NCBI RefSeq assembly: GCF_000372885.1
Contig: NZ_KB889967.1
Span: 4,032,060 to 4,096,059, forward strand
Source: Methyloversatilis thermotolerans
GTDB taxonomy: Bacteria; Pseudomonadota; Gammaproteobacteria; Burkholderiales; Rhodocyclaceae
DNA: 64,000 nt
Reading direction: 5' to 3'
Shown: positions 61,240-64,000 of the stretch, piece after piece
How positions within the stretch are numbered: position 1 is the first letter of the stretch
Layout: every line of letters starts with the position of its first letter
The notes under the pieces: generated by a model
The model's input: only the letters and a program-made list of their open reading frames with translations
Databases searched by the model: none
Told to the model about the DNA's origin: nothing
Program-made: the position numbers and the translations under genes

Positions 61240-61983
61240 GTGAGCGCGCCCCCCCTGGACATCCTCTACCGCGACGATGTGATGGTCGCGATCGACAAGC
61301 CTTCCGGCCTGCTGGTGCACCGCAGCGCCCTGGACCGTCACGAAACCGAATTCGCGCTGCAGCGGCTGCGCGACCAGATCGGGCAGCATGTGTGGCCGGT
61401 GCACCGGCTGGACCGCGGCACCTCCGGCGTGCTGGTGTTCGCTCTGGATGCGACGGCGGCCCATGCGCTGGCCGACCAGTTCGCGCGCCATGCGCCGCTC
61501 AAGCGCTATGTCGCCGTGGTGCGTGGCCATCCGCCGCCGGAAGGCGTGATCGATCATCCGCTGCGCCGGCTCGACGATGCGATGGACCCGCGCGCGCCGC
61601 GCGAGGGGGTCGTGCCGCCGGCCGCCCAGCCGGCAGTCACGCGCTATCGCACGCTGGCCACCGCAGTGGAGGCGGTGGCCGTGGACCGCTATCCGACCAG
61701 CCGCTACGCGCTGGTCGAAGCCGAGCCGCTGACCGGCCGCATGCACCAGATACGCCGCCACCTGAAACACATCGCCCACCCGGTCATCGGCGACGCCACC
61801 TACGGCAAGGGCGCCCACAACCGCCTTATCGCAGGCCTGTGCGGCGAATCGCGGCTGCTGCTCGCCTGTATACATATGCAGCTCGCACACCCGGCGACCG
61901 GCCAGCCGGTCGACCTGCGCTGTCCGCCCGGCAGCGCCTTCGAACGACTTGCCGTGCGCTGGGGCTGGGCCTCTTTCGGCTGA
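61240..61983 (+). CDS. truC: RluA-family pseudouridine synthase, TruC-like
   Basis: A 247-residue RNA pseudouridine synthase. The catalytic motif HRLDRGTSGVLVFA has the essential Asp near residue 58, KPSGLLVHRS is near 21, and LTGRMHQIRRHLKHIAHP near 164-180 is typical of TruC, which modifies position 65 of some tRNAs. There is no S4 domain, which supports TruC over RluD. The GTG start has GAAGG upstream. Confidence 0.85.
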   Translation: MSAPPLDILYRDDVMVAIDKPSGLLVHRSALDRHETEFALQRLRDQIGQHVWPVHRLDRGTSGVLVFALDATAAHALADQFARHAPLKRYVAVVRGHPPPEGVIDHPLRRLDDAMDPRAPREGVVPPAAQPAVTRYRTLATAVEAVAVDRYPTSRYALVEAEPLTGRMHQIRRHLKHIAHPVIGDATYGKGAHNRLIAGLCGESRLLLACIHMQLAHPATGQPVDLRCPPGSAFERLAVRWGWASFG

Positions 61984-61998
61984 CCGCAAGGAAGCTGA

Positions 61999-62016
61999 AT
62001 AGTCCTTTCGGACTAT
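61999..62016 (+). promoter_or_regulatory. palindrome in the exbB leader
   Basis: ATAGTCC-TTTC-GGACTAT is a 7-bp inverted repeat in a short AT-rich stretch 75 nt before the ATG at 62091. A second, smaller hairpin (GGCCGG...CCGGCC, near 62053-62070) follows. It could be an operator or an RNA hairpin in the leader. Confidence 0.45.
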
Positions 62017-62090
62017 GTAGTGAATATTTCATGTCACGGCAAGGACATGTTGGGCCGGGAAAATCCGGCCTGAAATTCTCCCTGCCTGCC

Positions 62091-63770
62091 ATGAAAACCA
62101 TTCTTGCCCTTGGCGCCGCGCTGGCGCTCGCTCCCTCTTTTGCCTCCGCCTGGTGGGATGACGCGTGGACCGCGCGTCGCACCGTCACGCTCGATACCTC
62201 GGCCACCGGTGTCCCTCTGTCGTCCGCACTGACCTCGGTGCCGGTGGCGATACGCCTGCACAGCGGCAATTTCGATTTCGCGTCGGCCCGGGAAGACGGT
62301 GCCGATCTGCGCTTCGTCGCCGCGGATGACAAGACCGTGCTCAAGCACCACATCGAGCGTTACGACAGCCTGAACGAACTGGCGGTCGTGTGGGTGCAGG
62401 TGCCGGCTCTGGCGCCCGGCAAGGCCGACAACACGCTGTATGTCTATGCCGGCAATGCTGCCGCGAGCGCTCCCGCGGACGCCGGTCCGGGGTACGACGG
62501 CTCGACGCTGGCCGTGTGGCACTTCTCCGACCCGACGCCGCTGGTCGATGTGGTGTCCGGCGCCACGGCGTCCGGCAACATCACGCACCAGAAGGCTGCG
62601 CTGCTGGGCGATGCAGCCATCTTCGCGGGCTCTCCGGTCACCGTGTCCGAAGTCCCGGCGCTGGCCATGCCTGCCGGCGGTGCGTGGACGGTGTCCATGT
62701 GGGTGAAGCCCGCTGCACCACAGCAGGCAACGCTTTACGGACAAGGCAGCTTCGCCGTCAGGGTCGAGGACGGCATCTATGCGCTCAACGTCGGCGCCGT
62801 CCGCGTGACCGGCGGGGCGCTCAAGCCCGGTGTGTGGCAGCACGTCGCCGCCACGGTGGGTGGCGGCAAGGCGACGCTGCATGTCGACGGGCAGGCGGTG
62901 GGCAGTGCAGACGCCGCGCTCGAGGCCGCACCCGGCAACCTGCGTCTGGGCGAAGGCTACGCCGGCGAACTGGACGAAGTGCAGGTCGCCTCCACGGCGC
63001 GCAGCGCCGAATGGATCAAGCTTGCCGCGCTGGGCGAGAGTGCCGACAGCAACTTCGTCGCGGTACGCGCCGATGACGAGGCGGAGGGAGGCGAGGGCGG
63101 CCACAATTACTTCGGCATCCTGATCGAGAACCTCACTGTGGATGCCTGGGTGGTGATCGTCATCCTGGGCGTCATGTTCGTCATCAGCGCCTGGGTCATG
63201 GTGGTCAAGGCCATGCTGGTCGGTCGCATCGACGGCGACAACCGCCGCTTCCTGCAGCGCTTCCGCGAGGCGCGGGGCGACTTCCTGTCGCTGGACAAGG
63301 GTGCGGTGCACCCGAGTTCCTCGCTGTTCCGCCTGTATGGCGCCGGCCTGCGCGAGATACGCAAGCGCTTCGAGGCACAGGGCGAGACCGCCGGCCTGAC
63401 CGGCGCTTCGATGGACGCGATCAAGGCATCCATCGATGCCGATCTGGTGCGCGAACAGCACAAGCTCAATTCGCAGATGGTGCTGCTCACCATCGCCATT
63501 TCCGGGGGGCCCTTCCTTGGCCTGCTGGGTACGGTGGTCGGCGTCATGATCACCTTCGCGGCCATCGCCGCAGCCGGCGATGTGAACGTGAATGCGATCG
63601 CCCCCGGCATCGCCGCGGCGCTGCTCGCCACCGTAGCCGGCCTGGCTGTCGCCATCCCGGCACTGTTCGGCTACAACTATCTCGCTTCGCGCATCAAGAA
63701 CATTACCGCCGACATGCAGATCTTCGTCGACGAGTTCGTGACGCGCGTCGCCGAAGCACACGGCCGGTGA
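62091..63770 (+). CDS. exbB: DUF2341-LamG-ExbB/MotA fusion protein
   Basis: A 559-residue protein with a signal peptide (ASFASA, about residue 20). A DUF2341 domain occupies about 21-125 and a concanavalin A-like/LamG domain about 140-320. A membrane helix near 350 follows, then the MotA/TolQ/ExbB proton channel domain (about 445-550) with GPFLGLLGTVVGVMITF and ISGG motifs and two further helices. ExbB-type channels with ExbD energise TonB-dependent uptake or surface machines. The periplasmic extension suggests contact with a sugar or the cell wall. An ATG at 62031 would add 20 residues. The exbD gene follows. Confidence 0.85.
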   Translation: MKTILALGAALALAPSFASAWWDDAWTARRTVTLDTSATGVPLSSALTSVPVAIRLHSGNFDFASAREDGADLRFVAADDKTVLKHHIERYDSLNELAVVWVQVPALAPGKADNTLYVYAGNAAASAPADAGPGYDGSTLAVWHFSDPTPLVDVVSGATASGNITHQKAALLGDAAIFAGSPVTVSEVPALAMPAGGAWTVSMWVKPAAPQQATLYGQGSFAVRVEDGIYALNVGAVRVTGGALKPGVWQHVAATVGGGKATLHVDGQAVGSADAALEAAPGNLRLGEGYAGELDEVQVASTARSAEWIKLAALGESADSNFVAVRADDEAEGGEGGHNYFGILIENLTVDAWVVIVILGVMFVISAWVMVVKAMLVGRIDGDNRRFLQRFREARGDFLSLDKGAVHPSSSLFRLYGAGLREIRKRFEAQGETAGLTGASMDAIKASIDADLVREQHKLNSQMVLLTIAISGGPFLGLLGTVVGVMITFAAIAAAGDVNVNAIAPGIAAALLATVAGLAVAIPALFGYNYLASRIKNITADMQIFVDEFVTRVAEAHGR

Positions 63771-63858
63771 CGGTGCCGGCCATGTACGCGCGCCCGCTTC
63801 ATTCATTGTTCTTTGTCCGCTCGCGCCAGCGCCTGCGGGCGACCGGACGGCGCTGACC

Positions 63859-64000
63859 ATGGCCGCCGACGTCAAGGACGACAACCAGCCCTACGACGAG
63901 ATCAACGTCACCCCGATGCTCGATCTCGCCTATGTGCTGCTGGTCGTGTTCATCATCATGACCACCGCATCGGTGCAGGGCATCAAGGTCGAGGCGCCGA
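63859..64000 (+). CDS. exbD: biopolymer transport protein ExbD/TolR, N-terminal part
   Basis: The first 47 codons are visible before the window ends. INVTPMLDLAYVLLVVF has the ExbD/TolR membrane helix with the conserved aspartate that forms the proton path with ExbB. The gene begins 88 nt after the ExbB fusion gene and is probably in the same operon. The periplasmic domain lies outside the window. Confidence 0.88.
   Translation, partial: MAADVKDDNQPYDEINVTPMLDLAYVLLVVFIIMTTASVQGIKVEAP

Overview
The window looks like chromosomal DNA of a high-GC betaproteobacterium, most likely Rhodocyclales-like (a Methyloversatilis, Azoarcus or Zoogloea type). This rests on overall GC richness, two PEP-CTERM proteins, a glcDEF glycolate oxidase, a three-gene proton-translocating transhydrogenase, the recJ / RpfE-type / lolCD neighbourhood, and sigma-54-type promoters. 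The genus is inference. No rRNA, tRNA, CRISPR array, insertion sequence or prophage was recognised.

Layout. 1-5.7 kb: the tail of a DAHP synthase, a GT39 membrane glycosyltransferase paired with a UbiA-type decaprenyl-phosphate phosphoribosyltransferase, then murI and a PduO-type cobalamin adenosyltransferase on the minus strand, and a glycerate 2-kinase. 5.9-9.8 kb: glcDEF glycolate oxidase, which with the glycerate kinase fits glycolate/glyoxylate salvage. 9.8-11.7 kb: an HDOD protein and a PP2C phosphatase. 12.0-14.9 kb: pntA1-pntA2-pntB. 15.1-16.5 kb: an orphan Fe-S oxidoreductase subunit behind a sigma-54-type promoter and tandem terminators. 16.5-22.1 kb: a PEP-CTERM protein, a divergent LysR/MFS pair, a GvpU-like protein, a queuosine-precursor transporter, a heavy-metal-binding protein and a BON lipoprotein.

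22.36-42.2 kb is the most unusual part. Eight same-strand genes with short gaps or overlaps follow a well-matched sigma-54 promoter. They encode a PEP-CTERM protein, a 1467-residue Ig-like exported protein, a DUF3592-like membrane protein, a small exported protein, a 3671-residue protein built from about 26 carboxypeptidase-regulatory-like units plus three diverged copies of a 230-260 residue module I do not recognise, a thioredoxin-fold protein without CxxC, a periplasmic ankyrin protein and a vanadium-haloperoxidase/PAP2-type enzyme. All eight are predicted to be exported or membrane-bound. I read this as an undescribed cell-surface or matrix operon.

42.2-48.3 kb: an AEC carrier, an MFS carrier and a TRAP transporter (dctP-dctQ-dctM) whose large permease carries a Pro/Glu-rich repeat insert. 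48.7-64 kb: an M48 metalloprotease lipoprotein, recJ, an RpfE-type gene, lolC-lolD, a trypsin-like protease, a DUF2062 protein, comEC, an alpha/beta hydrolase, a DUF1415 protein, a small unknown protein, a TruC-like pseudouridine synthase, a DUF2341-LamG-ExbB fusion and the start of exbD. Three short tandem-repeat arrays (two of 7 bp, one of 15 bp) sit exactly at gene ends in this last part. Several genes here have a -10-like box 6-9 nt before the start codon and no Shine-Dalgarno sequence, suggesting leaderless mRNAs.
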